Below, in pieces: positions 1-9,116 of a DNA stretch of 64,000 nucleotides (its first letter is position 1; each line of letters starts with the position of its first letter). The position numbers and the translations under genes were made by a program. This stretch comes from Nocardia testacea NBRC 100365 (GTDB taxonomy: Bacteria > Actinomycetota > Actinomycetes > Mycobacteriales > Mycobacteriaceae): positions 1-64,000 of the forward strand of contig NZ_BAGJ01000027.1 of assembly GCF_000308775.1 (NCBI RefSeq), written 5' to 3'. The notes under the pieces were generated by a model. The model had not been told where the DNA came from. It made no database searches and saw only the letters and a list, made by a program, of their open reading frames with translations.

Positions 1-779
1 ATGTCCGCGTGCTGATAGGTCAGCACGTCCGCGACCCGCTCCGGCGGCGCCGCGACCCGCAGATCGACGCGCTGTTTGCCGGCGTCGAGGCCACGCTGCA
101 GGTACTCGACCGCGGAATCGGCCGGTAGCGGTCGCGGTTCGTATCGCGCGCCGGTTCGCCGCAACTCACCGACCCGATCCACCCGGAACACCCGCCAGTC
201 CGCGCGATCGGTATCCCAGGCCAGCAGGTACCAGCGCAAGTGCTGATGGATCTGGCGGTAGGGGTGGACCCGTCGGGGGCTCGTCGCACCACGGCCGTCG
301 GTGTAGGTGAAGGTGACGATCTCCCGTTCCGCGGTCGCGGCGGCCAGGGTGGCGAGATGGTCGGGCGACACCGCGGGCGCGGCCCGGCGGCCGGTATCCA
401 GACCGGCGCGGATCGCCGCCACGCGCGACCGGAGCCGGGCGGGCAGGAACTGGTCGATCTTGCCGTAGGCGCGGTTCGCGGCGTCGTCGAGCCCACCGGC
501 GGTCGCGGGGCCGGTCGCGCCGAGCGCGGCCAGGCCGAGCAGGGTGGCGATCGCCTCGTCGTCGTCGAGGAGCAGGGGCGGCATCGTGCGCCCGGCCCGC
601 AACCGGTAGTACCCGCCCGGACCCGGCCGGGTCTCCACCGGATAGCCGTAACCGCGGAGCCGCTCGATATCGCGGCGCAGCGTCCGCGGGCTGGTATCGA
701 GCCGCCGCGCCAGGTCCGCACCCGAGTAGGCGCCTCCGGTCTGCAGTGTCGACAACAGCGCAAGCATTCGTTCGGTCAC
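1..779 (-). CDS. WYL-domain transcriptional regulator (partial, 3' end outside window)
   Basis: About 259 codons are visible before the frame runs off the left edge. The N-terminus is a DeoR/HTH_11-type winged helix with the helix-turn-helix stretch SPRTLRRDIERLRGYG. A middle region rich in Ala and Gly follows, then a WYL domain recognisable from HPYRQIHQHLRWYLLAWD. WYL regulators bind DNA through the N-terminal helix and are thought to sense ligands such as nucleic-acid fragments through the WYL domain. The GTG at 779 is chosen because an AGG lies about nine bases upstream; an in-frame GTG at 788 is possible. The gene is divergent from the UvrA-like gene across about 70 bases, so it probably controls that gene as well as itself. 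The family is clear; the ligand is unknown. Confidence 0.85.
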   Translation of the reverse strand, partial: MTERMLALLSTLQTGGAYSGADLARRLDTSPRTLRRDIERLRGYGYPVETRPGPGGYYRLRAGRTMPPLLLDDDEAIATLLGLAALGATGPATAGGLDDAANRAYGKIDQFLPARLRSRVAAIRAGLDTGRRAAPAVSPDHLATLAAATAEREIVTFTYTDGRGATSPRRVHPYRQIHQHLRWYLLAWDTDRADWRVFRVDRVGELRRTGARYEPRPLPADSAVEYLQRGLDAGKQRVDLRVAAPPERVADVLTYQHAD

Positions 780-851
780 ATCCGCCACCCTGCCGATTCT
801 TCCGTGGATCGCGGTCAGGAACCGGCCACATCTGTTTCTAACGTCGGATAC

Positions 852-3098
852 ATGGATACGAGCAGCATCACCATCCGCGGCGCGCGCACCCACAATCTGG
901 CCGGTCTCGACCTCGATATCCCCCGCCACCGGCTGGTCGTTTTCGTCGGCCGGTCCGGCTCCGGCAAATCGTCCCTGGTCTTCGACACCGTGGCGGCGGA
1001 AGCCGGCTATCAGCTCAACGAGACCTATCCCCCGTTCGTGCGCAACCGGCTGCCGAAATGGGCACGGCCGCCGGTCGACCGCATCGACGGAGTGTCGCCG
1101 GTGGTGGTGATCGATCAGCGGCGTATCGGCGGCAACGCCCGCTCCACAGTCGGCACGATCACCGATACCTGGACCTATCTGCGGCTGCTGTATTCCCGGA
1201 TCGGTGAACCCTGGGTCGGGGAGTCCGGCCACTTCTCCTTCAACGAACCCGCGGGCATGTGCCGGGCCTGTTCCGGATTGGGCGAGGTGGTGGTGAGCGC
1301 GACCGAGCGCTTCCTCGACCTCGACAGGAGCCTGGCCGACGGAGCGATCCTGCTGCCCGGATTCGGCCACGGCGGCTACTGGTACGACCAGTACGCGGGT
1401 ATCGGCGTCTTCGACCCCGGCATCCCGCTGCGGGAGTGGAGCCGAGCCGAGCGCGACGCGCTACTGTACGGCGGCTCCGCCGCGGCCCGGCTGGACCGCC
1501 GCCTGCCCAAGGACTACGAGGGAATCGTCGAGCGATTCGAACGGATCCATCTGCACACCTCCGACAACCTGTCCGAGCGCAAACAGGACACGATCCGCCG
1601 GTTCACCCGCTCCGAGTGCTGCGCCGAGTGCGGCGGTGACCGGCTGAACGAAAAGTCGCGCACCGTGACCGTGCTGGGTCACACGATCGGTGAGATGGCC
1701 CGGATGGAAGTGAGCGAACTCGCCGGGCTCGTCGCCGGCATCCGGGTGCCGCGGGTCGCGCCGGTGGTCGAGGCGCTGGGAGCCCGCCTGGACGCGATGA
1801 CCACCATCGGACTCGGCTACCTCACCCTCGGCCGCGCCACCACAACACTGTCCGGAGGCGAATCACAACGCATCAAGACGGTGAGACACCTCGGTTCGAG
1901 CCTGGTCGAAATGACCTATGTCGTCGACGAACCGACGGTCGGCCTGCATCCCACCGACGTCGCAGCGATGACCCGGCTGCTCGCCCGGCTCCGCGACAGC
2001 GGTAACAGTGTGCTGGTGGTCGAACACGATCCGGCCGTGATGGCGTGTGCCGATCAGATCGTGGAACTGGGCCCCGGTGCCGGTGCCGAGGGAGGCCGGC
2101 TGGTATTCCAGGGCACATTCACGGATCTGCGCACCGCCGATACACCGACCGCCCGCGCACTGGCACGGCAGCGCACCACACGCCGGAATCCCCGGCAGGC
2201 GACCGGCAAACTCACCGTGGCCGAGGTGTACCGCAACAACCTGCGCGGCGTCACCGTCGACATCCCGACCGGGGTACTGACCGCGCTCACCGGCGTCGCG
2301 GGCTCCGGAAAATCCAGCCTGGCCGCCGAATTCGCTGCCCGGCACGAGACGATAGCGCTCGATCAGAAACCGGTGAGCGCCGGCCGCCGATCCACTCCGC
2401 TCACCTACACCGGTATCGCGCCCGCCGTCCGCAAACTCTTCGCCCGGCACAACCAGGTACCCGCCGCGCTGTTCAGCGCCAACTCCGCGGGTGGCTGCCC
2501 GGACTGCGGCGGACTCGGCGTCGTCCATACCGATCTCGCGTTCCTCGACGGCCAGGAAACCGTCTGCGACAGCTGCCACGGGCGACGTTTCACCCCGGAG
2601 GCGCTCTCGCACACGGTGGACGGCCTGTCCATCGCCGATATCGACGCCCTCACCGTCGCCGAGGCCGTCGAGCGACTGCCCGAACCGGCGATCACCCGGG
2701 CCCTGGAACGGCTCGCCGAAGTCGGGCTCGGATACCTGCGGCTGGGCGAACCGCTGAGCGGCCTGTCCGGCGGCGAATGCCAACGGGTCAAGATCGCCAG
2801 GGAACTCCGGGAAGCCGCGGAACCGGCTGTGTATCTCCTGGACGAACCGACCACCGGCCTGCACCCGGCCGATATCGAAACACTGTTGCGCGTACTGGAT
2901 GCCCTCGTGGACGCCGGGCACACCGTGGTCGTCATCGAGCACAACCTCGAGGTGATCCGGCACGCGGACTGGCTGATCGACCTCGGCCCCGGCCCGGGCA
3001 GACACGGCGGGACGGTGCTCTTCGAGGGACCGGTCGCCCACTACACCGGTCACGCGACGCCCACCTCCCGGGCGCTGGACACCGCGCACGGTGGGTAG
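852..3098 (+). CDS. UvrA-like ABC-type excision/drug-resistance protein (short form)
   Basis: The protein is 748 residues, against about 950 for housekeeping UvrA. It has two ABC ATPase halves: Walker A GRSGSGKS at residues 33-40 and GVAGSGKS near 481, and signature LSGGESQR near 333 and LSGGECQR near 638. Zinc-binding CxxC pairs are visible (CRACSG, CAECGG, CPDCGG with CDSCHG). The shorter length suggests loss of the UvrB-binding and insertion regions, as in the UvrA2/DrrC-like class linked to resistance to DNA-intercalating drugs. The ATG at 852 starts the conserved ITIRGARTHNL segment; the open frame further upstream overlaps the divergent regulator and is not coding. It probably acts on DNA in the cytoplasm, possibly in drug tolerance under the neighbouring WYL regulator. 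The family is certain; the role is inferred. Confidence 0.88.
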   Translation: MDTSSITIRGARTHNLAGLDLDIPRHRLVVFVGRSGSGKSSLVFDTVAAEAGYQLNETYPPFVRNRLPKWARPPVDRIDGVSPVVVIDQRRIGGNARSTVGTITDTWTYLRLLYSRIGEPWVGESGHFSFNEPAGMCRACSGLGEVVVSATERFLDLDRSLADGAILLPGFGHGGYWYDQYAGIGVFDPGIPLREWSRAERDALLYGGSAAARLDRRLPKDYEGIVERFERIHLHTSDNLSERKQDTIRRFTRSECCAECGGDRLNEKSRTVTVLGHTIGEMARMEVSELAGLVAGIRVPRVAPVVEALGARLDAMTTIGLGYLTLGRATTTLSGGESQRIKTVRHLGSSLVEMTYVVDEPTVGLHPTDVAAMTRLLARLRDSGNSVLVVEHDPAVMACADQIVELGPGAGAEGGRLVFQGTFTDLRTADTPTARALARQRTTRRNPRQATGKLTVAEVYRNNLRGVTVDIPTGVLTALTGVAGSGKSSLAAEFAARHETIALDQKPVSAGRRSTPLTYTGIAPAVRKLFARHNQVPAALFSANSAGGCPDCGGLGVVHTDLAFLDGQETVCDSCHGRRFTPEALSHTVDGLSIADIDALTVAEAVERLPEPAITRALERLAEVGLGYLRLGEPLSGLSGGECQRVKIARELREAAEPAVYLLDEPTTGLHPADIETLLRVLDALVDAGHTVVVIEHNLEVIRHADWLIDLGPGPGRHGGTVLFEGPVAHYTGHATPTSRALDTAHGG

Positions 3099-3111
3099 CC
3101 GGCCGGAGGGT

Positions 3112-3320
3112 GCAGCGAACGCGCATCTGGCGGCAGCAGTCGGTGTCACGCCGATGACCGTGGCGAAGTGGCGAAAACGGTTCATCCTGCCCGGGCCGGC
3201 CGATGAGCCTCGGGCCGGGCCGGCCACCGTCGATCCTGCTGGACCGCGTGGAACAGGTGCTGGCGTTGACCCTGGAGCAGACGCCGCGTGATGCCACGCA
3301 CGGGTCCCGGGCCGTGCCTC
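3112..3320 (+). pseudogene. IS630-family transposase, N-terminal remnant
   Basis: Translation gives a helix-turn-helix segment NAHLAAAVGVTPMTVAKWRK, then PADEPRAG. After a frame change near 3215 it continues as GRPPSILLDRVEQ and TLEQTPRDATH. This order and wording match the N-terminal region of actinobacterial IS630 transposases. No DDE catalytic residues are present, so the piece is dead. It begins right after the uvrA-like stop. The C-terminal part of the same type of transposase, in the same orientation, lies at 11442-11795. Confidence 0.65.
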
Positions 3321-3350
3321 TGTGACGCGTGCAGAACGTCTGTGGTCGGT

Positions 3351-4061
3351 TCAGGCCGGGGTGAAGGCGAGAACGGTGGCGGCGTTGAGAGTGATGCCGA
3401 TGCCGAGCCCGCCGACCGTCCACCCGAGCGCTTTTGCGCTGTTTCGGGTGAACCAGTCGTTGATTCGTTGCAGGAACGGATCGACCCGCTGGTGTGCGGC
3501 GAGGCGGGCCAGCGCCAAGGCGATGGCGGGCAAGGTCATGACGACGCAGTAGGCAGCCAGCACGAAGCCGGTCAGCTGCCAGGCGAGATCGGCGTTGGCG
3601 ATCAGGCCGACGGCGGCGAGGTAGGGCAGCATGGTGGCGGCTTCCAGGGCGGCGGCCACGAGTGCGAGCTTCATCAGACTCCGTGCGTTGCCGCTGCCCG
3701 ACATCGTTCTGGACCGCCAGCGGTGGATCTTGCCGGGGCTGCCGGACCGCCGTTCGGCCCTGGCCTCGAGCCGATAGCTCAGCGCGATGATGAGGATGCC
3801 GAGAATCAGTTGCCCGATCCGCAACGGAACCGGTGGGAGGTCGATCGCGCCGACCGCTGTCAGCGCAGCATCCGCGCCGAGGACCAGCAGAATTCCGATG
3901 CCGAAGTAGAACGCCGCGACGGTCCCGAGGTAGGCCGCGATCCGGCCTGCCCGCAACCGCCCCGGAGTCAGCAACAACCAGATGGGGATCAGCAGCGTGC
4001 CGAAACTGGTGCTGTCGATGAGCGCGAGTCCGATCAACGCCGCGACAAGTGTGAAAGTCAT
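3351..4061 (-). CDS. GAP-family (Sap-like) integral membrane protein
   Basis: The protein is 236 residues with about six hydrophobic helices. It opens with MTFTLVAALIGLALIDSTSF, typical of the GAP (GPL-addressing protein) family, and a basic cytoplasmic loop (about residues 95-125) separates two three-helix halves. In mycobacteria, family members such as Sap help place glycopeptidolipid or sulfolipid at the cell surface together with MmpL pumps. The ATG at 4061 is preceded by AAAGGGA at good spacing, so the longer upstream frame is rejected. No MmpL gene is beside it. It sits inside the disturbed accessory segment, between an IS630 remnant and a BenE-like permease. Membrane location is sure; the lipid handled is unknown. 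Confidence 0.78.
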   Translation of the reverse strand: MTFTLVAALIGLALIDSTSFGTLLIPIWLLLTPGRLRAGRIAAYLGTVAAFYFGIGILLVLGADAALTAVGAIDLPPVPLRIGQLILGILIIALSYRLEARAERRSGSPGKIHRWRSRTMSGSGNARSLMKLALVAAALEAATMLPYLAAVGLIANADLAWQLTGFVLAAYCVVMTLPAIALALARLAAHQRVDPFLQRINDWFTRNSAKALGWTVGGLGIGITLNAATVLAFTPA

Positions 4062-4216
4062 CCATTCCCTTTCGGACCGGTAGGACTCCCATCGTCGAGC
4101 AGCCGAACTTCTACCCACATCCGACAAAAGAAGGACACCGGGTCGTACATCGATGCGCCCCGGTGCGTCGCAGACTGCTCCGCCCTGTGGTCTAAGTCAC
4201 GGTCGGGTCGTATGTA

Positions 4217-5563
4217 TCACGGGCCAGGCTTCGGTGGCACGTGATCGACCATATCGACTTCCATGGCGGCCGATGTGGCCGATTCAGCGCTGCTCGGCCG
4301 GGGCGCCCGGCAGGGACGGAATCCAAACGACACCGTTGCCCACGACCACGGCGACGAGCGGTTCAGCACTGCTCGCACGGCCAGGCCCGCCAGCAGAGCC
4401 CAGAGCGCCGCGCCAATCCCGCCGAAGCTCATCCCCGATGCTGCGATGAGAATCGTTACGATGCTTGCCTCGCGATTTTCGCCGGAAGCGAGGGCGCCGG
4501 AGAGCGCTGTACCCAGCGTAGCCAGCAACGCCAATCCGGCAACAGTCGCGAACACGCCCTTCGGGGTAGTGGCAACCAGGGCGATGAGCACACCCGAAAT
4601 CAGCGCGAGAAAAAGGTAGGTCACGCCTGCGGCGAACGCCGCGATCCATCGCCGCCGAGGGTCGGGGTGCGCTGTGGGAGCGGCCGCAAGGGCCGCGCTG
4701 ATCGCGGCGAGGTTGATCGCGTGTCCGCCCGCAGGGGCCCCGATGAGGGTGCCGAGGCCGGTAATCGTCATGGACGCACGCCACGGGACGGTGTAGCCGT
4801 ACGACTTCATGACAGCGACGCCTGGAATATTTTGCGACGCCATGGTGACAACATAGAGCGGAACCGCAATTCCCACGATCGCCTGCCAATTCCACTCCGG
4901 CACAGATACCGCCACGCTCGGAATGATCCCGCTGACATCCAGACGACCATGGTGCGCAGCGATGCCGATCGCAGCCTCGAGCACTGCGGTACCGAAGGCC
5001 GCGAGAACCGACCAGCGAGGGGCAAAGCGCTGCAGAATCAGCCAGACCAGGATCACCGGTACGACCAGGACCGGGCTGGTCTGGACTGCCCGCACCGGAG
5101 CCAAGCAGATCGGCAGCAACACCCCCGCCAGCATCGCCTGCGCGATCTCCACAGGAATCGCGGCCACGAGATCGCCGAGCCGACGCCACAGGCCCGTGCA
5201 CACTATGAGTACACCGACCAGAAGGAACGCACCGACCGCGGCAGACCACCCGCCGGCTACTGTCCCTGCGCTCGCGAGCAGCGCCGCGCCCGGCGTGGAC
5301 CACGCGAGTGTGATGGGGATGCGATACCGGAAGCTGAGCAGCAGTATGCCGAGTGCTTGAGCGATGCACAGGACACGCAGGCCCGATGCGGCTTGCGCCG
5401 GCTCGGCCCCGACCGCAGTGAGACCGGCGAGCACTACCGCGAACGAACTCGTGAACCCGATGAGCGCGGTGACCACGCCCGCGCTGACCGGTAGAGCCGG
5501 TCCTACCGTCACAGTGAGCGACTCGTGATCGTGGTCGCCGGGAGCATCGAGGGCGCGGGTCAT
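4217..5563 (-). CDS. benE: BenE-family benzoate/H+ symporter
   Basis: The protein is 448 residues with about 12 hydrophobic segments. It carries family hallmarks such as PITLAWSTPGAALLA (about residues 85-99), GIAVPLYVVTMASQNIPG and the glycine-rich GAPAGGHAINLAAISAAL. BenE proteins import benzoate with protons across the inner membrane. The ATG at 5563 directly precedes a charged N-terminus (TRALDAPGDHDH) ahead of the first helix. The last 45 residues after the final helix (from NRSSPWSW on) are Pro/Ser-rich, unlike the short end usual in this family; the 3' end may be altered by a frameshift. No benzoate-degradation genes are adjacent, so the substrate may be another aromatic acid. Confidence 0.85.
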   Translation of the reverse strand: MTRALDAPGDHDHESLTVTVGPALPVSAGVVTALIGFTSSFAVVLAGLTAVGAEPAQAASGLRVLCIAQALGILLLSFRYRIPITLAWSTPGAALLASAGTVAGGWSAAVGAFLLVGVLIVCTGLWRRLGDLVAAIPVEIAQAMLAGVLLPICLAPVRAVQTSPVLVVPVILVWLILQRFAPRWSVLAAFGTAVLEAAIGIAAHHGRLDVSGIIPSVAVSVPEWNWQAIVGIAVPLYVVTMASQNIPGVAVMKSYGYTVPWRASMTITGLGTLIGAPAGGHAINLAAISAALAAAPTAHPDPRRRWIAAFAAGVTYLFLALISGVLIALVATTPKGVFATVAGLALLATLGTALSGALASGENREASIVTILIAASGMSFGGIGAALWALLAGLAVRAVLNRSSPWSWATVSFGFRPCRAPRPSSAESATSAAMEVDMVDHVPPKPGP

Positions 5564-5815
5564 CTGCTGAACTTTTCCCCAGGGCAGAGTAAATGTCGCG
5601 TGCCAGCACACGAAAACTGGTTTGAATACACAGCAGACGTGAACACCTCCTCACCGCACGTACCACTTGCCTGACCGGTCAACCGCACCCCACCCCGTGG
5701 GAGCGTGGGGTTAGCCGTCCAGATGGGTTGCGTCGGTAATCCGGGTGTCGGTTTGAGCTGCTGCTTGTCGTCGGTGATGCCGCTGGTGGAGGTGGTTCGT
5801 AGAGGCATGACCTCG
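5564..5815. other. Non-coding stretch upstream of benE
   Basis: This 252-base stretch holds the upstream region of benE. The only structure I see is a weak hairpin with 7-base arms at 5687-5693 and 5705-5711. Short frames on both strands lack a credible ribosome-binding site or family resemblance. Confidence 0.4.
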
Positions 5816-5960
5816 ATGGAGCCGCGTGCCGAGATCCGGGAAGTCCTGCGCACCCGCCGCGCCCGGATCACCCCCGGAGCCGGCCGGGCCATCCGCCTGC
5901 GGTGGCGCTCACCGCCGGGTGGCCGGGTCGCGCCGCGAAAAGGGCGCCCTGCTGACCGGG
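5816..5960 (+). pseudogene. XRE (MmyB-like) regulator, N-terminal half, frameshifted
   Basis: From the ATG at 5816 the translation reads EIREVLRTRRARITP. After a one-base shift in the run of C near 5873, the next frame reads PEPAGPSACGGAHRRV and RREKGALLTG. This is the usual beginning of actinobacterial MmyB-like helix-turn-helix regulators, whose next residues are normally GVS(V)DYY(V)RLERGN. Those residues are missing here but appear at 8746 on the same strand. The half is therefore cut at a precise point and is non-functional. Confidence 0.55.
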
Positions 5961-5972
5961 GGCATTTGTCGA

Positions 5973-6611
5973 TTACGCACTCGTCGAGGTGTCCGCGTGC
6001 GCTGGGCGGCGAGACGTTCTCCCGGTCGTGCCGAGCGGCAAAAGCAGGAGGTCCAGCAGGCCGGCTGCCGTCGCCATCAGCAGGGCGCCGTCAAAGTAGT
6101 GGCACGCCATTGCGCCCAGGTAACTCGGGCCGCCCCAGGCGTTGACGGTGAAATTGGGGTCGAGGCCGGCGAGTATCTGCTGCCCGATACGCCACGGGCT
6201 GTACACGAGGATCGTCATGGGCACTATGCCGATCAGCAGCCGTAGCAGCGCTGTCGGGTGGCGGAAGACCGAGGACAGAGTGTGCGCAACTCGTTTCGCG
6301 GCGGTGGCGCCCATCGGGGCGAGCAGTAGGAGACCATCCGGATGTGCGCGGCGGCGTCGGCGCAGTACAACACCGGCGGCAATGATGGCAGGCACGAACA
6401 GCGCGAGGTGTGGCCACCATGCGGCCGTGCCGTCGACATGCGCCTCGAGGTGGCGGGATCGCTGGAGATAGGAGACCCCGCCGGACACGATGCCTACCGC
6501 GAACGACGCGGCGGCGATGGCGACCAGCGGGCCTGACAGCTGCGATCCGATGCTCGCCGCGCGGCCGTGCCGAGACCCGGACCGGAGATGTTGGGAGCCT
6601 TGGTTGTTCAT
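5973..6611 (-). CDS. Predicted multi-pass membrane protein, family not recognised
   Basis: The protein is 212 residues. After a short polar N-terminus (MNNQGSQHLRSGSRHG) it has roughly four hydrophobic stretches: SGPLVAIAAASFAVGIVSGG, PHLALFVPAIIAAGVVL, LLRLLIGIVPMTILV and GALLMATAAGLLDLLLLPLG. The ATG at 6611 has GAAGG upstream at workable spacing; an open extension to 6785 would overlap the divergent kinase promoter. It is transcribed away from the two-component system and may be its output or accessory, as membrane proteins beside NarL-type kinases often are. No catalytic motif is visible. Confidence 0.6.
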   Translation of the reverse strand: MNNQGSQHLRSGSRHGRAASIGSQLSGPLVAIAAASFAVGIVSGGVSYLQRSRHLEAHVDGTAAWWPHLALFVPAIIAAGVVLRRRRRAHPDGLLLLAPMGATAAKRVAHTLSSVFRHPTALLRLLIGIVPMTILVYSPWRIGQQILAGLDPNFTVNAWGGPSYLGAMACHYFDGALLMATAAGLLDLLLLPLGTTGRTSRRPAHADTSTSA

Positions 6612-6774
6612 GCCCCTACCTTCGTTTCTCACCGTTGCCGTGTCGTCATCCTCTGGACGCGAGAAGTCGGGCAACCACGGGTGGAGGCCGTGGGGTCTGT
6701 CCAACTTGCGGATGATGCGTGACCCCGGCTCCGGGGCGATGCACGGTACTCGCCGGCCGATTACCGTCAGCGCC

Positions 6775-8022
6775 ATGTCGACCACTTCATCGCTGCCGGG
6801 CCGGGCCGCGCGGCCACCGTGGCATCAGCGGCTCGCTCCGGTCCGGCGCGGGGAAGACTCCACCGGGCCGGATCGGATCGATATCGCGATCGCCATTGCC
6901 TGCTTCGCGGTGATAACCGGGCCCGTGCTCATGGACTGGATCAGCGGGATCGGGTCGACGCCGGCGATCGCCGCGTTTGGTGGTGCCGCCGTCGCGCCGC
7001 TGATCGTACGGCGGCGCCTGCCGCTGGCTGTCCTCGTCGTTGTATCGGCTGTACTGTGCCTCGCTGCGGTAGCCGGGATCCGCTTCACCCCGTGGGTGAG
7101 CAATGCGGGGCCGGTCGTCGCCGTCGCCGTCTTTACACTCGCCGACCGGCGACCACGTCGCGAATCGCTGCTCGGTACCGGTATTGCGCTCATCGCTTTG
7201 TGTTTCGCCGCGCGGATCGGTGTGGACCTGTACATCGATCAGGATCAGAACTTCGTACAGCTGCCGATTGCGGCCGCCGCCTGGCTGGCCGGCGATATGA
7301 CCCGAACGCGGCGCGAGTACCGGCGCAGTCTCGCCGAGCAGCAACGCCGACGAGCGGTGGAGGAGGAACGCCGGATCCGGGCCGAGGAACGATTGCGAGT
7401 GTCGCGAGACGTGCACGACCTCCTCTCGCACACTCTGAGTATGGTCGCGGTCCGGTCAGGAGTGGCTCGTCTGCTGGTCGATGAGCAGCCGGGCGAGGCA
7501 CGCCGGGCGTTGAGCACTATCGAGACGGCCAGCCGGTCGGCGCTGAACGAATTACGGGCGGTGCTGGCACAGATCCGGGAGCCCAGGCAACCGGACGAGC
7601 CGAGCGAGCCCGGTCTCGCGGAGATCGACGACCTTGTCGACGGGCTGCGTCATAACGGTCTCGTCGTGGAGAATCACGTCGTCGGTGCGGCATTCGGCTA
7701 CCCGGCACTGTTGCAGACCACCGTGTACCGCATCGTCCAGGAGGCACTCACCAATGTGGTCAAACACGCGCACACCAACCGTGCGCGGGTCGAGATTCGT
7801 CATGCTCCGCACGAGTTGACCGCATCCATAACCGACGACGGACCGGCGCCCGGCACTGCCGGGCGGTCCACCGGCATCGCCGACAGCGGCTCCGGTCTCG
7901 GTCTGGCCGGGATGCGGGAACGGGTGTCGTTGTTCGGCGGTCGGCTCGACGCCGGACCACGACCCGAAGGCGGATTCGGCGTCACCGCAAGTTTTCCGAT
8001 CGATCGGGAGCATCATGTCTGA
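6775..8022 (+). CDS. NarL-type sensor histidine kinase
   Basis: The protein is 415 residues. An N-terminal membrane domain of about five helices (residues 35-170) is followed by a charged coiled segment (EEERRIRAEERLRVS). The HisKA_3 phosphoacceptor is H214 in RDVHDLLSHTLSMVAVRSG, and a C-terminal HATPase domain shows NVVKHAHTNRA and GSGLGLAGMRERV. It should autophosphorylate at H214 and pass phosphate to the response regulator that overlaps its 3' end by eight bases. The ATG at 6775 is preferred because upstream residues in the frame are low-complexity and overlap the divergent gene. The membrane domain resembles those sensing envelope stress, but the signal is unknown. Confidence 0.9.
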   Translation: MSTTSSLPGRAARPPWHQRLAPVRRGEDSTGPDRIDIAIAIACFAVITGPVLMDWISGIGSTPAIAAFGGAAVAPLIVRRRLPLAVLVVVSAVLCLAAVAGIRFTPWVSNAGPVVAVAVFTLADRRPRRESLLGTGIALIALCFAARIGVDLYIDQDQNFVQLPIAAAAWLAGDMTRTRREYRRSLAEQQRRRAVEEERRIRAEERLRVSRDVHDLLSHTLSMVAVRSGVARLLVDEQPGEARRALSTIETASRSALNELRAVLAQIREPRQPDEPSEPGLAEIDDLVDGLRHNGLVVENHVVGAAFGYPALLQTTVYRIVQEALTNVVKHAHTNRARVEIRHAPHELTASITDDGPAPGTAGRSTGIADSGSGLGLAGMRERVSLFGGRLDAGPRPEGGFGVTASFPIDREHHV

Positions 8023-8716
8023 CCCCACCCACCGGGCCGGAAAACGTGCTGGCCCGATACGGGTACTCATCGCCGATGATGAGGCGCTCGTGCGAGCCGG
8101 GTTTCGTGTTCTCGTCGATTCCGCGCCGGATCTCACCGTGGTCGGCGAGGCCGGCAATGGCGGCGAGGCCGTCCGGCTCACCCGCGAATTCCGGCCCGAT
8201 GTCGTCCTGATGGATATCCGGATGCCGATCATGGATGGCCTCGAGGCGACGCGGCATATCGCGGCCGACAGCACCGACGTCCCGCATGTATTGATTGTGA
8301 CCACCTTCGACCAGGATGAACACGTCTTCCGGGCGCTACGCAGCGGTGCCGGCGGCTTCATCCTCAAGGACTCCCCACCCGAGCAGCTACTGCACGCGGT
8401 CCGAGTCATCGCCAGTGGCGACGCCCTGCTGACACCGAGCATTACTCGCCGCCTCATCAGCGTGTTCGCTCGTCAACCCGCGGCCCCGGCACCACAGTCG
8501 AACGTCCTGGCGACGCTCACCGACCGCGAGCGCGAAGTCCTCGCACATATCGCCGCAGGACGGTCCAATGTCGAAATAGCAGCCGCGCTGTACATCAGTG
8601 TTGCCACGGTCAAAACCCATGTCGGCCACTTGCTGACCAAACTGGATGCCCGCGACCGCGCCCAACTCGTAGTCTTCGCCTACGAATCCGGCATGGTCGT
8701 GCCGGGTGGGAGTTGA
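8015..8716 (+). CDS. NarL/LuxR-type response regulator
   Basis: The protein is 233 residues. The receiver domain has acidic pocket D21/D22, phosphorylation site D67 in VVLMDIRMP, and the conserved lysine in GGFILKDS. A linker follows, then a LuxR-type HTH with LTDREREVLAHIAAGRSN and VATVKTHVGHLLTKL. It overlaps the kinase gene by eight bases, so the two are co-translated partners. It is distinct from DevR at 47.9 kb, with a different receiver and linker. Targets probably include the neighbouring membrane protein at 5973-6611. Confidence 0.92.
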   Translation: MSDPTHRAGKRAGPIRVLIADDEALVRAGFRVLVDSAPDLTVVGEAGNGGEAVRLTREFRPDVVLMDIRMPIMDGLEATRHIAADSTDVPHVLIVTTFDQDEHVFRALRSGAGGFILKDSPPEQLLHAVRVIASGDALLTPSITRRLISVFARQPAAPAPQSNVLATLTDREREVLAHIAAGRSNVEIAAALYISVATVKTHVGHLLTKLDARDRAQLVVFAYESGMVVPGGS

Positions 8717-8742
8717 CGGCGAGTATGGAGCCGGTGCAACCT

Positions 8743-8805
8743 GTCGGAGTCTCGGTCGACTACTACGTGCGCATGGAGCGCGGTAACCTGGTCGGCGCCT
8801 ACGGC
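8743..8805 (+). pseudogene. XRE (MmyB-like) regulator, internal fragment
   Basis: The translation VGVSVDYYVRMERGNLVGAYG corresponds to the end of the recognition helix region of MmyB-like regulators (typical wording GVSVDYYVRLERGN). It follows directly on from the residues where the 5816-5960 fragment stops. Downstream sequence no longer resembles the family. It begins about 27 bases after the response-regulator stop. It is non-functional and is read as the far side of an interrupted gene. Confidence 0.5.
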
Positions 8806-8913
8806 CGCCACGTCATCCCGGCCACTAACCACCTTGTCCGTGCCCACTACGCCCCCGTGCCGGCCGACCCCCGCCGCCCGGCCCACCGAACAGGGCACAC
8901 CCAGCACCACCCG

Positions 8914-8976
8914 GCCACACTGAAAACCGGTGCCGTCAGGGACATACCCGTGCCGCGGGCCTTCCAGGACCTTCTG
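8914..8976 (+). pseudogene. Possible tyrosine-recombinase fragment
   Basis: In the same frame as the XRE fragment, the translation LKTGAVRDIPVPRAFQDLL is similar in pattern to the 'PKT-x-S-x-R-x-IPLP' strand of phage-type integrases. No catalytic Arg/His/Tyr motifs follow, and the match is short. The rest of 8717-9116 has only short frames and is slightly less GC-rich. This is a tentative call. Confidence 0.2.
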
Positions 8977-9116
8977 CTCGCCGGTTTTGGATTTGGCATC
9001 GATACAAAACGGCCATCATCTTCTGATGAGTCCTTGTGTGGTTGTTCAGGGGTCTGCGCGAAGGAGCGAAACGATGCAGAACGAGTGCTCTCTGGTTTGG
9101 TTGGTGGGTTTCATCG

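Noticed and set aside
240..851. N-terminal extension of the UvrA-like protein
   Set aside because: It overlaps the divergent WYL regulator and lacks UvrA residues; homology begins at the ATG at 852.
5687..5711. Hairpin ACCCCAC/GTGGGGT as terminator or operator
   Set aside because: The arms are only seven bases in a GC-rich stretch with no adjacent gene end on either strand, so chance is likely.
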